The translations under genes were made by a program, and so were the position numbers. From Boletus sp. NGJ (taxonomy: Eukaryota > Basidiomycota > Agaricomycetes > Boletales > Boletaceae), in assembly GCA_019096195.1 (NCBI GenBank), contig JAGTXK010000073.1:868001-932000 (forward strand): a stretch of 64,000 bases of DNA. The letters are read 5' to 3'. This document shows, in pieces, positions 36,421-48,578 of this stretch. The notes under the pieces are model-generated. The model saw only the letters and a list, made by a program, of their open reading frames with translations, had not been told where the DNA came from and searched no databases. The stretch's first letter is position 1. Each line of letters begins with the position of its first letter.

Positions 36421-38537
36421 ATGTCCTCACCCACAGATCCTGGCCCTAGCAGCCCCCGTCTCCGGCTCGCTCCGTCCATCCTCCAAACCGACCCCCACGA
36501 TCCTCCACGCCTCGACACCTCGTCCGAATTCTTCCAGGTCCTCACTGCACCCTATCATCCACCCGCGGAAACTCCCCCCTTGCACCGTGCACAACCTCAT
36601 CCCGACCATGTCGCGAGGTGTCGTGCCACAATCAACTGGACCTCGACTGAGCCCACCGAGACGACCTCTCCCTCCCATGCATCAGCGAGCTCTCAACCAG
36701 CAAGTCAGCTTGATCAGCCCATCTATCAGCCCCATGGCCGTTGGGCTTGGACGCATGGTCTCTCGCTCGACGACCCAAAGCAGCTTTTGTCCCTGCGAAG
36801 TAGGCATTTCTTTATACGTTTGCACGTGATATTCATTCACTCCTAGAGGGCGCGCAATGCTCTGCTTCTATTGACAGCGGGACTGTCGCTAACAAGGAAA
36901 TCAAGTATATCTGCAGAAAGTAAGCGTTCCAAGTGTTTTGACTCCACACACGCTGACACGCAACTCAGGTGGAAAATGAGCAAACAGAAGGAGTGGTATG
37001 GCTTCTACTCAGAGGTAAGTCCTCTCCATACCGAGTCGAATGCTCGGCCAACCGCCTCTTTCGGTAGCTTGCCCTATACAAGTCAGAACAATACCTCCGG
37101 CCACTTCAAGGCGACGTTGTTCCCCACGTCATCGGTGTCCATATCATGCCCGAGGCTGTGAGCGTGACTATGGAAATGCCCCACTCCTCGTTCTGGATAG
37201 AGTCCTCTCCGAGCATGCCTCACGCATTGAAGGAGAAGGTGATAGCCGCATTCGAGAAGATCCATGCACAGGGAGTCCTCCACGGCGATCCTGAGCTACG
37301 GCATATGCTTGTTGGTGCGGACGGCAAGGTCATGATCATCGACTTTGGGATGAGCAGGGCGATTAGGGAACACACATCCGTGGGCATTGAGAGAGCAGAG
37401 CCAGAGGAGTTTAGATTGGAGATGCGCAAGGTCAAGTACAAACTGGACTACATGGGAGCGCGGAAAAGGGAAGAGGACAAGGTTGACGATTACCTCCGTC
37501 GAGTCCGGAAGAACAGAAAAATATCGGAATTATGGAAACGCCGTGCCAAGGGAGAACGCGTGGGACCAATTTTGCTGTACGAAGAGGACCCGGAAGAATA
37601 CGAGCTGGATCCTCCGGTAAACGCACAGGATTTTCAGGAAGACTGGATCACGGCTTCAGACGATAGCCCAATGCGTGTCGTCGTCCCTGGCCAGACACCC
37701 GAACAGGTCGCGGACCAGGTGCAAGCATTCCTCTGGAAACTAGAAGAGATATGCTCGACTTGCCCCTCCCCGACCAGACATAGCCATCCCCAGATGCCAC
37801 TCGCGGATCATGAAGAAAACGTACGAGATGCATCCTTGCCGAATCCGGTTCTCAGACCGGCCAGTTCTCACACCAAGGACGAGAATCACCCTGAGTTGCG
37901 TCGGGCTCACACAGCACGTCATCTCAAGAGGCGTAAGCCGATACACGTCGCTACGTTCGGTAGCCCGTCCCACAGATGCGAAGATGACCCGTTCCCGCTC
38001 TCCGCCCGACATATTGAGGGTACTTGCATCCGCCGTGACTACATTCGTCATAGACATGTCAAGAACACATACATCTCGTCGCTCTCAAGCAATCCGAGCA
38101 CCGCAACCACGTTCCCCAGTTCGATCGACGTCCCAGAGAGCCCAAGAAGCCTCAAGCCAGAGGAGTACCGGAGGATGCAGGAGTCAAGGCGTCAGGCAAT
38201 GCTACAATACTCGAGGGCACCCAAGGGTATCCTGAAAAGGAGGCGAGATGACGATGATGTCGTTGATCTGAACAACCAGGTCGTTGCCGTGGCCCATCCA
38301 CCTTGCAAGAAACTTCGTTTTTCCGAGCAGTTGGTTCCTTCATCTTCCAGGGGACGTGCACCATTTCCTGATTCAACGGGGGGTCGTCGGCCACGCATCG
38401 TTGTTTACTCCCGGGCTTACAAACGGCTAATGGTACGCAATGCGCGACCAGAGTTGATTGATTTTACACTCCCGTCGCTCAGAACGCTTTCTACGCTTGT
38501 CGGATCATTGATGCCTTGGGTTCACTGCCAAGGATAG
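36421..38537 (+). CDS. Protein kinase-like fold protein
   Basis: Five exons (36421-36799, 36847-36919, 36969-37014, 37068-38537) plus their junctions give 656 codons. After a 120-residue disordered start, a kinase-like lobe runs from about residue 140: RKWKMSKQKEWYGFYSELAL, VPHVIGVHIMPEAV, KEKVIAAFEKIHAQGVLHGD, ELRHMLVGADGKVMIIDFGM. The HGD catalytic aspartate and the IDFG metal-binding motif are present, but the Asn that normally follows the catalytic Asp is His. No Gly-rich loop or VAIK lysine is obvious. It therefore belongs to the aminoglycoside-phosphotransferase/RIO-like side of the kinase superfamily common in basidiomycetes, and activity is uncertain. The C-terminal half is charged and disordered. 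Confidence 0.75.
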
Positions 38538-38815
38538 TTGTACCGCCTTGCTTTATCTTTCGACTGTATTAGTATTTTCGATGACACGACCCTGGATGGT
38601 ATCATTGTGAAGATTTGACCAGAATTAAGCGGCGCTTAGGTTGATGGTGGGTCAGCAGACAAGTACATGATGTGGCATCGTCCCTTAAAGGTCTTACCTC
38701 ATTCACCACCCTTCCCCCACCCGCCAACACTGCCACTTGGATCCTCTGTTACATATATTAACCCGGCCCAGCTCCAAATGCCTCCTTCTCTTCTGTTCCG
38801 TTTGGGCGTCTGGAA

Positions 38816-40954
38816 ATGTCGTCCGAGAAGAATAACAGAAAGGCCACATACAGGGACTCCGACGGCTCCTTACAGGATGAAGAGTTTGCTACCTCTCCTC
38901 CACCACCCAGACTCCACAGACAGCTCAAGAATCGACATGTAGCCATGATTAGGTATTCCCATCCCCACTCCCCCACCCCCCCTTCTGATCACAAGATCCG
39001 TGCAGTATCGGTGGTGTCATCGGCACCGGCCTCTTCGTCGGAACTGCCAATTCCCTCAGAAGTGGTGGACCAGCTGGTCTTTTCCTTGGCTATGTAGCCA
39101 TGGGTACAATTGTGCTCGCAGTCATGGCAAGTTATTTCTCCTCCTGCTGTACTTTAGTCCACAATATCCCCCAAGGTATCATTGGGCGAGATGATCGCGT
39201 ACTTGCCAATTGCGGGTGGTCATATCACACTTTCAGAACGGTTCGTGAATCCTGCGCTGTCCTTCGCGATGGGTTGGAATTATTGGTATAACTGGACAAT
39301 CATTGGTAACTACATTTACTTTCCTAATTTCTTCGTCTGACTTGCATCCCCAGCTCCTGGTGAATATTTAGTGCTCTTCATCTTGTTATGGGACTTCACG
39401 AAAACCTCTTCCAGCCGAGTTATCTGCTGCTGCCCTCTTGATAGATTACTGGCACCCCAATGTCAACAATGCAGTCTGGGTCATGATGTGTATCGTCGTC
39501 GTCGTCACTATCAACATGTTAGGCGCCGGTGCCTATGGGGAGGCCGAGTTTTACTTTGCGTGGGTGATCAGCCATCCTCGTTTGTTCCCACTTATCATTC
39601 CACTCCTTAGTTCTATCAAGGTGCTCACGATCAGCGGTCTCATCATACTTGGTATTATCATTGACCTCGGAGGTGGTCCCAACCACGATCGTATCGGTTT
39701 CCGCTACTGGAAGAACCCAGGTGCTTTTGTTCAGTTCCAAGGGATCACTGGCGCAAAGGGCCGGTTCCTCGCGTGGTGGTCCGTCCTCGACAATGCTGCT
39801 TTCTCTTTCATTGGTACTGAGATCGTTGCCGTAAGTTGGATCTTTTAATCCCCATTCTTCTTGACTCACTTTCCCAGATTGCTGCCGGCGAGACCAAGAA
39901 CCCGCGTCGCAATCTTCCCAGAGCAATTCGCCGGGTATACATTCGTGTTCTCCTGTTCTATATTCTTGGCGTTTTCGTGATCGGTCTACTCGTTCCGTAT
40001 ACCAACCAACAACTAATTCTCGCAAGTGGAACCGCAGCCTCGCCATTCGTTATTGCGATTGAAACTGCTGGAATTAAATCTTTGCCTTCGGTGAGCGACG
40101 GCGTAACCTAAATTGTCACAAATGTTCATTGCGGGATAGATCATCAATGCCTGTTTGTTGACTTCAGCATGGTCAGCCGCATCTAGTGACCTGTACACGT
40201 CCTCGCGCGCTCTCTGTGCGTTCTACACTATACTCCTCGATTAGAGTGGCTGACTCAACCGCGTGAATGAACAGATGGCTTGGCTGTCGCTGGTAATGCA
40301 CCGAAATTCTTCTCGAAGACGTCCAAGTCTGGTCTCCCTTATGTTGCTGTTATCTTCTGTGCACTATTTACTCTCCTCGCCTTCATGGCTGTGTCCAGCG
40401 GTGCCGGAACGGTCTTTGGCTGGTTTGCCAACATGACAGCCGTTGCTGGCCTCGTGACCTGGTTTGGTATCTGTGTCACCTATATCCGCTTCTATGGCGG
40501 CATGAAGGCACAAGGCATCGATCGTAAGACCCTTCCATACTACACTCGCGTCCAACCATTTGCCGCGTGGTACGGGGCTATTTCGACCTTCATCATCTGT
40601 TTAGTATGTCTCACATATTATCCTCTGCTTCAAAATATGGTTCTGATGTTATTCCAGTTCAATGACTGGAGCGTCTTCCTCAAAGGCAACTGGAACACCG
40701 CAACCTTCGTCACAAGCTATCTTCCCTTGATCATGTTCCCTATCCTATACATCGGAGCCAGGTTCTACTACCGCACCCCTCCCAGTCAAGCCGGAGGACA
40801 TGGATTTCGTGAGCGACATTGCGCAGATTGAGGCCGATGAAGTCCCAGAGAGCCCACCCAAAACCAAGATGGACGCTTTCTGGAGATGGCTGGTGAGTTT
40901 TGCAGTATTGCCGACTTCCGCATCAGCATCTGACACATTTTGGCCAAGATGTGA
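38816..40954 (+). CDS. Amino-acid permease (AAT/YAT family) with a C-terminal frameshift
   Basis: Exons 38816-38952, 39006-39126, 39176-39305, 39354-39359, 39415-39559, 39611-39830, 39878-40090, 40140-40215, 40275-40603, 40658-40892 and 40949-40954. The protein has the 12-helix layout of fungal permeases: IGGVIGTGLFVGTANSL, VSLGEMIAYLPIAGGHITL, MGWNYWYNWTII, APAELSAAALLIDYW, ETKNPRRNLPRAI, SSRALYGLAVAGNAPKFF. These proton-coupled carriers import amino acids at the plasma membrane. Exon 39354-39359 is 6 nt and the intron 39127-39175 starts GCAAGT. Near 40784 one extra base breaks the frame: reading on gives a short tail and stop at 40829, while shifting by one gives the family tail VKPEDMDFVSDIAQIEAD and ends DAFWRWLM. 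Confidence 0.88.
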
Positions 40955-41264
40955 AATGTGCGGGTGAAACGTTGACGAGTTGTTTGGCGACATTCTGTTG
41001 GTCGATCTGTACCCATAGTGTTGCACATACCGGTTATATATGCGTTGTAATTGGAGCTTTTCTTGAATTTGTTTCTTTTGATTTGAGAGCATTGGTCGGT
41101 GCAAACGTACTTGAATTTGATTTTTAAACTGTTACTACTTTACCTGACTGACAAAGGAAGGAACAATGTGGGTGATACAGTGGAAAGATGGCACGTAACA
41201 GGATGCAAGTGAACTTAATGATTGTATATATACGAGGCCGACCTGGGCCCTTGCGCAAGGGAGC
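40955..41264. other. Convergent 3' region
   Basis: A gap of 310 bases between the permease and the RhoGEF stops. It is A/T-rich toward 41090-41240 and should hold both 3' UTRs. No gene seen. Confidence 0.45.
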
Positions 41265-44200
41265 TCAACCGGCAGAATCGATGTAATCAGAGTTGCGCTC
41301 AAACGAGAAAGACTTCATGAATGAGTGTTCGTTTTCTATGCTTTGGATGAAGGGATGTGAAGGTTGATAGCTAGACTCTGATATTAGCGCTGCAATTGTC
41401 AAAGTCGGACTCTCCCAATGATTACCTCTAAACCAATTCAGGGCTTCCGAGGGCGAGGGCGCGTCAAAATAGAGAATAGCTTTGTTATCGACGATCCGCA
41501 GCGCTGCAATCGATCTAGTATTAGATTTATCTCCGTCCTCAGACATACGTAGATCTTACCGTTCCCATGGACAATACTAGCTGGCTGAGGTAAAGTTTGC
41601 ATACGAAGGACTGCCCAGAGGTCTACTGGGGACATAGGATCTCGGCCCTCGCTCGGATCACGACAAAGAACCAAAAGGTCATTGCAAAGAATACCGATTA
41701 GAGGTCGAGGAGTCAATTCAGGGGCGAGACAGTCGACCTGCACAGCAGAAACATCGCCCTGAGCATTGACAGTCTCGAATGATACAACGGTCTTGCGGAC
41801 GACGCGAGTCAACATCAGTTGTCCGTCCATGATGAGACGTCTTTCCAAGAGTCATTAGTAGTAAAGCGACAGTGACGACGATACTTACCGATGAGGTTGA
41901 ACTAGGGGACTGGGGAACTTCCCGCGAATTCTGCTTTGCCATTGCACCAGCTTTCGTCGAGTTTCAGATTCCCGCTTCCCTTCATTCATGTTATTCGCCA
42001 GCAAGGATATTTCAGCCAGTGCTCTATCGAGTGCGTCATCCATGTATGAGTAAGTAGGTGGGGTACTTCGGATCAACTCTTCAAGCTGAGAAAGCATTAA
42101 CGTTTATCGGAGGCGCAGCAACACTTGCGACTCACAAGCAATCGATATCGGGGTATCCGTTGAACGGGTAAGAGCAGATAGCCCTCCATGTTAAGTTGGG
42201 AGTGACGAGGGTTTACGCGGCATCGTTTGAGGAATGTCTTGATGCGCTTTCTTTGACCAGAGGTGAGGTTAGCCATCGAGTCACTCATGGGAGTAGGAAG
42301 GGAAATGGCGGTGTTGGAAAGACCGGTGCTGGTCGGTGACAAGGCAGATCCTGGACTGGTGTTCCCTGCCGGGGCTCTATCAATCGTCCAATATTTGATT
42401 CTCTGCACAGAGTTGTCAAAGTTGCTGGAGGAGGTGGATCAGCAGACCTGTCTGACAATGGCAGATACTAACGTACTTGATGTAGGAAGAGTACATTTTC
42501 ATGAATGCGGTGTGTTTCAAGAAAATGCCTGCAACCCCTTTTGTTACCTCGATCGAGAGTTGGCCATCTGCATCGAGTTCTTCGCCCTCAGGAGGGCGCT
42601 TCATCAAAGGTGCTGCGGCTGCTTCGAGCGCGGGAAGGAAGCTCTCTTTGTGGAATGAAAACAGGGCTTCGATACCACTGAAGACAACTTTCCGCTCCGA
42701 TGCGGGGATGACAGTTTCTTTGCCAGAGCCAACACCGCTGATGAGGTTGACTGGGGCGGCACTGGGCTTCACATATATGTCGACGAGTCCCTGCAATCCT
42801 TTGACATAAGTCCTTTCAGTCCTTCCCAAGTCGTTAGCTTCACTGCAGAAATATCAAACCTGAACATACTCTATGATCTCTCGAATGACGAGGGCCCGTT
42901 TCCCCTTGTCGTCCTTGTATTTTCGCTCATCAGAGGAACCACTGCTATCGGTAGTTGCAACACTAATGGTCTGTGAAGTCGTCCCACTCCTCAATCCTGC
43001 CATTGCTTCCGGTGATCGCAGTTGGCCAGATATCGAAGCTGCCCGAGAGACTGTACCTTCAGAGTTCGCTTTTTCTACGACAGTAGGTCTTCGAGAACGT
43101 GAAATACTGAGCGAGTCCTCCGGCGATCCTCCGTACATTGACAGAGTGGTACCTTGGGAGAGATTCAAATCGTTCATATCTTTTAGATACGCCATTACAG
43201 AGCGTAAAGCCCGCGTATATGCTTCTCTTGCTCTCTCTTCTTCCCTGCGTGCAACAAAATCATCCGCATCAACAGCTGAACTTGGACGCAGACCGGCCGC
43301 TGGCTCATCCATTTCGAGGTTACCAGTGGAATGAGTCGGAGAAGGAATGGCCAAATTTGGCACTGCACTTCCATCCACAGGAAGAAAACTTCTGCGCTTG
43401 GAGGCGCGTGGAGAAGACGTTGGAACGAGGAATTTACCCGCATTCGTTGACTCTGGGGGAGGTGCATCTGCGGAGACCGCGAGATCTTCCTCATTTATGG
43501 GAGGGGACAGGGAGACGCTTGGAGTGGAATTGGGTATTTGACCCAAGGATCCACTTGTTGAGAATCGGACATCAATCCGAGGTAAAGTATTCCTGAGCAG
43601 TTGCGAGGGGGTTGTAACACTGCCAACAATGACCTCAGGACGCGGAGTACGACCATGAGAAGTGTTTGGGCGAGAAATCGTGGGGGGGGTCGGCTCTCAT
43701 CTTTCCCATCGACATCTTCTTCAAGAATCCCCAGCGTCCTCGAGTGGTTCCCTGTCGGTCTGCTGGACTGGGCGTTCCGTGAGCTTGCTGAAGCTGTACG
43801 GGATGAGGCGGTGAAGTAGGGGGAGAAATAATGGAGGAACGTGTCGATTCTGCTGCGTCAGTCTCCCCACCCTCCCAGGTGACATCAAAGAGGCCTTTTG
43901 AGTAGGTAGGCCGAGAAAAGCCACGAGTAGGTGTAAGAGCTGAGACACCGAGGCTCGAGTAACGCCCAGGAATAACAAGCCGATCTGACTCGGGTGATTC
44001 TCCTGCAATGCTGAGCAGGTTGGAACTAGAAGCCGAACCAGAGTAGGGTAGTATGGGTGGCCGCTCAGGCGTCGTGATCGTGAGATCCTCCACTAATCCG
44101 CGGTATCGCTCAAAACTCGTGCGCAGTTCTCCCGCGCTCTTCATCTTCCGGAGTTCATGATCAGTTCCATATCCTGATTCGTCTGGGTGGCGATGTAACG

Positions 44201-46581
44201 ACTTCGGGTTATCAAACAGAGTCCCCGTACGTGAGCGTGGCTTTGGTTGATAAGACCGGTTCGGCGCAGTATTTGTCCGCACGAGGCTACGATCAGGGAC
44301 TGGAAGGACTGGAGACAAGATAGCAGGAGAAGTAGTGGACCGCTCGAGAGGAGGCGCTCGCGCTGGCGTGATGGTATCATCTTCGGGAGGTAGTACGAAA
44401 CTTGCATCGGGGTCAGCACTGCGAGGGTCTGAATCCGTATCTGTCTCAGTCTCAGCAGGTGAGTCAGGCATAGAAGTAGACAGTAAAGGGATAGAAGGCG
44501 TCGAAGGAGGATAGAGCGGTGTGGCAGGGGCTTTGGAGAGAAGTGGTCCCACTAGAGCTTGCCACGGCCCCTGGAATGGGTTGCCGTCGAGATATAATTC
44601 TTGCAAGAGAGGCAAAAGACACAGCCAACTAGGAAGGAAATGCATTTTGTTTCTTCGGATGCTGAGAGTGTGGAGACGATCGAGTGCAGCGAGTGAGTCG
44701 GACAATGTGCCGATTCCCGTGGCGTCCGCGATGAGTACTCGTAGAGCTACCAGATGAGACAAAAAAACTGGCAACACACGCAACGGGTTGGACGCAACAT
44801 TTAGCTCTTCAAGATTCCCGCAAGAAGCGAGTGCAGGAGGTAAAGCAACGAGGAAGTTGGCAGAGATGTCTAGCGCTAGAAGTGAGTGGCATATTTGAGG
44901 TAGCGTATTCGTGAGGAAAGCAGGAATGGAGTTGGGGGTGCTGGAAGAGCCGACGAGGAGGTGAGTGGTACCTGAAGTAGATATTGGTGTCAGCAAGGGC
45001 ACAATCAGATGTTCTACACGAGCGTACCAGGTTCAACTTTAAGCTGTACGATCGGGATCCCATCCCCTTTCACGATCAGTCCTCGCCCTTCCTCAGCTAC
45101 GACAATCGCGGACGTGCGTTCTTCGCCCTTGCTCTCGTCCGCGTCCTCGTCGTCGCCAAAATCGTCCGTTTCGTCACCGCTCGCTAAACCAGCTTCATCC
45201 CTTTCGTCGACAGTCTGCCAAGCCATATCGAAACTAGGATTTTCCCGAAGCCGCAGTATACCACATTCATGTAGACTGTTAGTGTTGCTGAGCCCGATGG
45301 AAGAGGATCTCGATCTAATGCTGGCAGAGTACTCGGACCACCGTGCTTGATCTATCGGTGTCCTTCCTGCTGATGAGGTGCTACCTTCGCCTGCAAGTAC
45401 CCTAGCGACATCATCGGACATGATTCCCACCGCAATGCCAACTTGTTCGTCTTCCCCGGACACGATTTGTACATGGCCGTGATCACTCGTGGCTAATGCA
45501 CTTCCTGAGTTTGTATACGCCGAAGAGCGTGTCGAGGGAGAGGACGAACTAGCGGAGGAGAGCGATGGGAGAGTTGAGGATAGCCTGTCTGAAGTGCGGG
45601 TGTAAGGCAAGCGGTGGGGATATGGATCCGGGAAGTGGGAAGGGTCTATGGATGGAACTTTCGGGGGGCGTGCGAAAGATCGTGGAGGGGAAGAATCGGA
45701 AAGGAAGGAAGGCTCAGTCTCGGACACGGACCCAGCGAGAACTGCACGCGAAAAAAAGTGTACCGCCTGTGATGGTGATGTGGCGGTCGAGGTGTTCTCG
45801 GGGGTTAGTTCAAGCGCAACGTGATCGGCTGCTATCATCGGACTGAAAGTCTGCGTGGCGTGATCTGGAGAATTGAGGTGGATTTCACTGACGGTCGGTG
45901 CAGGTAGATGAGCACGCGCCGGTATGCGTGAGTAGGGAGAAAGTGGCAGTGCAAGAGAATGAGTAGTGAGAAAATCTATATGTTAAGGAAAGGAGTCAGT
46001 TTGGGCTCAAGAGTGAAAAAAGAGGTCGGAAGGGAAGTAGAGTGAAAGTAGCGATGAGCTGTGACCGTATCAAATGACATGGCCCGTGGTAAACAAATAT
46101 ATATCTTTACGAGGTTTAGCCAAATCCGACAAGGACAAGTGCGCAAGTCGCGCGCAACCACGGAAACGGGGTACCATGGCGGCAGATTACGGACAAGTGC
46201 CGAGAGTAATTTCTTACCGGGGTGTTTACTGTCCGTGTCTATCCAGCTCGTTGGACGGACTAACGACTGGTGGTGAGCATCCATATCAGAGGTGCTGAGA
46301 GTGTATCTAAGAGCGGAGGTCAATGGGGGCGGAGGAAGTGGTTTGTCGTGAACATCGAGGAAGGATGAGGGAGGCTTCGGGGAACTTGGAGCGGACGCGG
46401 ATTTTTTTGCGGAGGGAAGGAGGGAGCGAGGGTGGTGATTCCTGGAGAAGACGCGTTTAGTGTAAGATGCCAAGTGAGAGACCGTTTTGCGACTTACATC
46501 TTCTTTCAGTGCGACCAAGAGACAGACACTAGCTTTGGCGAAAAATTGCAGAGCATTATGTACTCCTCCTCGTCCAGTCAT
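41265..46581 (-). CDS. Rho guanine nucleotide exchange factor with leucine-rich repeats (LRR-DH-PH)
   Basis: The longest gene in the window, read on the minus strand from MTGRGGVHNALQFF (46581). A disordered, proline- and serine-rich N-terminus of about 400 residues is followed by a leucine-rich repeat block (LLALDISANFLVALPPALA, NLEELNVASNPLRVLP, LHTLSIRRNKMHFLPSW, LQELYLDGNPFQG). A second Ser/Pro-rich stretch leads into the DH domain: KRALVIREIIEYV, ERTYVKGLQGLVDIY, LFSFHKESFLPALE, GIFLKHTAFMKMYSSYI, LNMEGYLLLPVQRIPRYRLL. A PH-like domain follows (MLTRVVRKTVVSFETV, LIGILCNDLLVLC, LRIVDNKAILYFDAP). DH-PH pairs load GTP on Rho/Cdc42 GTPases; the LRR part suggests scaffolding, perhaps at sites of polar growth. 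Junctions in the C-terminal 150 codons are less certain. Confidence 0.85.
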
Positions 46582-46991
46582 TTATGTAAATTCTCCGATT
46601 TCCCAAGACATTGATTGATTGACCCGTGAACAGAGTCGTACAGCTCCATCTCCATCCCCGTATATACGACGTATCGGCGAGCTTTGAGCCACGAGATCAC
46701 GAACATGACTCCGAGGATACTCTCTGCTGACAGTGTATAGAGAGACAGCTCCTCGTTGCTAAGGATTATGAGAAAGTCTACTGTAATTATCTCCTCGGTT
46801 TTAGAACAAAAGCTGTGTGCGACAAAGCCTTATGAAACGCTCAAGGTGACAGCACAACATTGACATGTCCGATATACTCGTGTTGGAAAATTACTTCTCC
46901 AGCTTCCCGCAGCCGACTTATTAAAGGCACACTCAGGCTTGTCCGTGCCACGTATCGCGTGTTATAGGAAACCATTACACTACTCATCTGG
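46582..46991. other. Intergenic region upstream of the RhoGEF
   Basis: A 410-base gap between tandem minus-strand genes: the promoter of the RhoGEF and the 3' end of ELP4. No further gene or strong element is seen. Confidence 0.4.
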
Positions 46992-48487
46992 TTAAAAGTC
47001 GTACAGATCAGGTTTGTCCGAATGAAAAGCGACTTTCTTCTTTGCCTTCTTCGACTGCTGAGGCATAGTGACAGTCGCGCCAGAATCTGTATTCTGTGAT
47101 GCATGACCCTCCAATAATGCCCTCTTGATATCCCCAGAGGTCTCTTCAACCTCCACGGCAACGCTAGCAAGTGTGGAGGTGTTCCCTACGTGCGTGTGAA
47201 CCGGTCCAACATCTAAATTGATTGCGGTCGACGAAGGCGTAGTACGCCGTTCTGTCATGCCTCCCTCGAAATCAAGATGCATCGTCTCAAAGATGAGCCG
47301 CTTCCGCATACATTTGAATGCAAGATTGTTTTCTCCCGTACCAATGCTTGCTCCTGCAGACGACGATAATCCCCGAAGCGTAGAGCATTTGTCGCTTGTA
47401 GGGATAATACTATGTGGTGCGGGCAACTTGTGGATCTGCACCAAACCATGGTGGGAAGGAAAAAGTGCTGTAAGCGCTGGATTAGCTGTGGGACTGCCAT
47501 CAAACCGTGAGACAAACAAAAATATCAATTTATGCGCACCTCCGAAGCCTGACATCGAGATAGTTGCATCGGTCACCCAGCCGACCTTCTGGACCCATCC
47601 AGATCCCGCCCAGAGGTCCGTACAAAAGTGCGGTGCAAGGGAGACACAGGCGCAAGCATGAGGATACCGACGCAGCAGACGGCGCAAGGCATACAAAAAG
47701 CGCAAAATGTCCTGTGTACTATGAAGACAGCTGCACCGGGACAGAAATGTGTCTCTTACTGCTGGGCAATGTTCCCCCCACTCGGGCGATCCCAAAGCCG
47801 GTATACATAGGCGAACAACTTCAGTCGATGGCATAGTCGCAAGGACTTGCTTTATCTGTTTTATACGTCCGTCCATTGACAGTTCGAAATTGTTGTCTAT
47901 AGTCAGGTTCAACGGTATGAGCCGCTTCGCATCGCGGGCCTCGTCCAACACAGACACAGGTATGCGACAAGTCAGGTCAAACGTGTCACAAAAATGATCT
48001 GCAGATCTGAGACTGATGGTCACCAATCCTCCGTCCGCTCTCATCGAAGAACTGGCACATACATGTTGGTTACCGTTGTCTCGAAATTCTTCATCTGTTC
48101 GTAGCGCCATGCAATCTTTATCTTTTCTCCGTTCTGGACTGCATCATCTTCATCCACTAAGGGCATCGGATGGTTTGAACTCGACGTAGGCGTCCACATG
48201 CACTCTTTCACAAAAGATAGCGCATCTTCGTGGACGATGCACACACGATGACGTCTTGCGATGCCTTGAGCAACAAAGTATTTTTGCACCAACTCGCCAT
48301 AAGCAGTTTGGGAATCAGGCGCGAGGACAGCAAGCGAACATGAAAGGGGCACGCCTCCACCTAAGATGTCATCGAGAGACGGGAGCCCAGAAGACGTCAG
48401 GACCGTGGAGGTGGATATGGGACACGCGCGGGTCCCTGGTGGAAGAGCAACTTGTTTACACGGTGTCCTCCGCTTGAACGAAGACAT
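46992..48487 (-). CDS. ELP4: Elongator complex subunit Elp4 (PAXNEB)
   Basis: Starts MSSFKRRTPCKQVALPPG on the minus strand. The RecA-like core has STVLTSSGLPSLDDILGGG, a degenerate P-loop region, GELVQKYFVAQGIARRH, CIVHEDALSFVKECMW and KIKIAWRYEQMKNFETTV. The next exon gives HFCDTFDLTCRIPVSVLDEA and LLRRYPHACACVSLAPHF, then MRKRLIFETMHLDFEGG near the end. Elp4 forms the hexameric Elp4-5-6 ring that assists tRNA wobble-uridine modification by Elongator. The intron near 48000-48060 was placed so that TTVTNI joins SADHFCDTF; a neighbouring acceptor would add three residues. A long insertion of about 60 residues follows the DLTCRIP block compared with the yeast protein. Confidence 0.9.
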
Positions 48488-48578
48488 GGCGTTTGCTATG
48501 GTGTCACGGTCACGGTATGTCGTCACGACTCGGTGTACAATTGCACGACGCTTCAGAGTGACTCGAGCTTTTGGTAAA

